Origin: Planctomycetota bacterium | GTDB lineage: Bacteria; Planctomycetota; SZUA-567 | Assembly (NCBI GenBank): GCA_020860865.1 | Contig: JAJBTL010000084.1 | Location: 1 to 6,229 of the forward strand | Direction: 5' to 3' | DNA length: 6,229 bases | In this document: piece by piece, positions 4,802-6,229 of the stretch | Layout: every line of letters begins with the position of its first letter | Position numbering within the stretch: position 1 is the first letter of the stretch | Notes under the pieces: model-generated | Told to the model about the DNA's origin: nothing | The model's database searches: none | The model's input: the letters and a program-made list of their open reading frames with translations, nothing else | Program-made: the position numbers and the translations under genes

Positions 4802-6229
4802 TCAGGCCGAAGATGCTGACGCCGTTGCCGCTGTCGACGTCGCCGCCGGTTTTGCCGCCATCGCCGCTTCGAGAATCTTCTCCTGCGTCGCTCCGGCCCG
4901 GTCGAATTCGCCGGTCAGGCGGCCGCCTCGCATGACAAGAATGCGGTCGCAGAGCCCGAGGACCTCTGGCATTTCGGAACTGATGAGGACGATGCCGTAA
5001 CCGTTCGCCGCCAGTTCGGCGATTATTTCGTACATGGCCGATTTGGCGCCGATGTCGACGCCTTTTGTCGGCTCGTCCAGGATGAGGATCTTCGCGTTGG
5101 TGTTGAGAAGTTTCGCCATCACCACCTTCTGCTGGTTGCCGCCGGACAGGGAACTGGCCGGATCGTGGACCGACCGCGCCTTCACGGTCAGCCGCTCGGA
5201 CAGCCGGTGCGACGCGGTTATCTCGTCCTTTTCCCGAATCCAGCCTCGCCGCTACTGGTTCTTTAGGGACGGCAGGCTGATGTTCCGGCCGATTGACCAG
5301 GTGAGAACGAGCCCCTGTTTCTGCCGGTCTTCCGGCAGGTAGGCGACGCCGGTCCGCATGGAGTCTCCGGGATTCCGGATAGTGACCTTTTTCCCTTCGA
5401 CAAAAATCTCGCCGGAATCATGCGGCATAATGCCGAAAATGGACTGGAACACCTCGCTTCGCCCGGCCCCGACAAGCCCGGTAAAACCGAGGATTTCCCC
5501 TTCCCGGAGGGAAAAGGAAATGTCCTGGAAATAGCCGGCCTTGGACAGCCCGTCGACCCGGAAGATTTCCTTCCCGACAACGTTCCGCTTCTCCGGAAAC
5601 AACTGGGTGATTTCCCGCCCGACCATGGCGACAATGAGTTCGTGGTTGGAAATATCCGACACGTTCCAGGTGCCAATGTACGACGAATCGCGGAACACCG
5701 TCACCCGTGACGCCAGCCGGTACATGTCCTCGAACCGGTGCGAAATAAAGATGATGGACACGCCTTCGTCCCGGAGCTGTTCGGTGATACGATAGAGATC
5801 CTCGGACTCGCTTTTGGTCAAGGCCGCCGTAGGCTCGTCCATGATGATGATGCGGGCGTTTTGGGAAAACGCCTTGGCGATTTCCACCATCTGCTGTTGG
5901 GCGACGGACAAGGCGCCCATCTGGTCCCGGGGCGAGAAATTGGCGTTCAGGCGGGACAACAACTTCCCCGCTTCGTCATGCATGTCGTTCCAGCGGAGGC
6001 GGCCGAAGGCGCCGGTCTTTTCGTGGCCGATGAAGATGTTTTCCGTCACGGACAGGTCGGGGTAACAGGTGACGTGCTGGTAAATGGCGGCGATGCCGGC
6101 GGCCTGGGCCATGTTCGGATCGGTGAACTTGACCGGCTTCCCGTCAAGGCGCATGACGCCGGAGTCCGGTTCGTGGACGCCGGTGATGACCTTGATAAAC
6201 GTCGATTTCCCCGCCCCGTTCTCGCCCAT
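4802..6229 (-). pseudogene. rhaT: Rhamnose-type sugar ABC transporter ATPase with tandem ATP-binding domains (RhaT-like), interrupted by an in-frame TAG; N-terminus outside window
   Basis: This cytoplasmic ATPase would power the rhaP/rhaQ channel. The frame enters from the right edge, so the Met at 6229 is internal, just before Walker A GENGAGKST (2-10 from the edge). NBD1 has its Q-loop Gln (51), LSVAQQQ in place of LSGGQ (107-113), Walker B IIIMDEP (127-133) and H-loop His 164. NBD2 has the degenerate Walker A GLVGAGRSE (251-259), usual for sugar importers, and AYLPEDRQKQGL (296-307). After KNQ comes TAG at 5254-5252. The same frame then continues with RRGWIREKDE, LSGGNQQK (361-368) and ILILDEPTKGVD (about 381-392), ending at TGA 4804-4802 after an Ala/Thr/Ser-rich tail. 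About 475 codons are visible; with the missing N-terminus this gives about 510, normal for the family. Truncation would remove the only canonical LSGGN signature, the one that completes the ATP site with NBD1's Walker A. A separate downstream product would have to start at GTG 5185 without a convincing ribosome site. Confidence 0.87.
5252..5254 (-). other. In-frame amber codon inside the rhaT-like gene
   Basis: On the - strand the codons read AAG AAC CAG TAG CGG CGA GGC TGG. Family-like sequence lies on both sides in one frame, with no insertion or loss. Related proteins often have a Leu-Ser-Arg-type stretch here, so TCG (Ser) or TTG (Leu) changed to TAG by one base is the simplest origin. 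Confidence 0.9.

Noticed and set aside
4802..5185. Separate small single-domain ATPase gene
   Set aside because: It is in the same frame as the upstream ATPase part, starts only at a GTG without a convincing ribosome site, and lacks Walker A. It is the C-terminal end of the interrupted gene.

Overview
The window is 6.2 kb of GC-rich DNA with strongly C/G-ending codons, clear Shine-Dalgarno sites and Rho-independent terminators. It comes from a bacterium, probably one with a Gram-negative type envelope because two periplasmic-type solute-binding proteins are encoded. I cannot name the phylum. The gene content is uptake: a rhamnose-type ABC sugar importer and a TctC/Bug-type carboxylate-binding protein.

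Left part, + strand. Bases 1-318 are a Thr/Ser/Gly/Asn/Ala-rich frame open to the left edge. It ends at a TAA and is followed 33 bases later by a strong terminator (352-382). The opposite strand is also open here, so the strand of this segment is not fully settled. Bases 383-520 are a leader with a GC-rich hairpin. Next comes a TctC-family solute-binding gene (521-1524) with a good ribosome binding site and signal peptide, broken by a one-base frameshift near 1070. No TctA or TctB membrane partner is visible.

Centre and right, - strand. A four-gene operon reads right to left: a tandem ABC ATPase (rhaT-like, running off the right edge), permease 1 (rhaP-like), permease 2 (rhaQ-like) and the sugar-binding protein (rhaS-like). 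The binding protein would collect L-rhamnose or a related deoxysugar in the periplasm, the two permeases form the channel, and the ATPase drives import. The order ATPase-permease-permease-binding protein is that of lsrACDB, while the protein motifs fit the rhamnose (RhaS) family better. The ATPase frame is interrupted by one in-frame TAG at 5252-5254, with perfectly continuous family sequence on both sides. The operon and the TctC gene converge on a shared bidirectional terminator at 1552-1591.

The most notable feature is two independent single-site lesions in two transporter genes within 6 kb, among otherwise well-preserved sequence. They could reflect early gene decay, sequence error or, for the amber, recoding or suppression. 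I see no CRISPR array, tRNA, rRNA, insertion sequence or convincing new multi-gene system.
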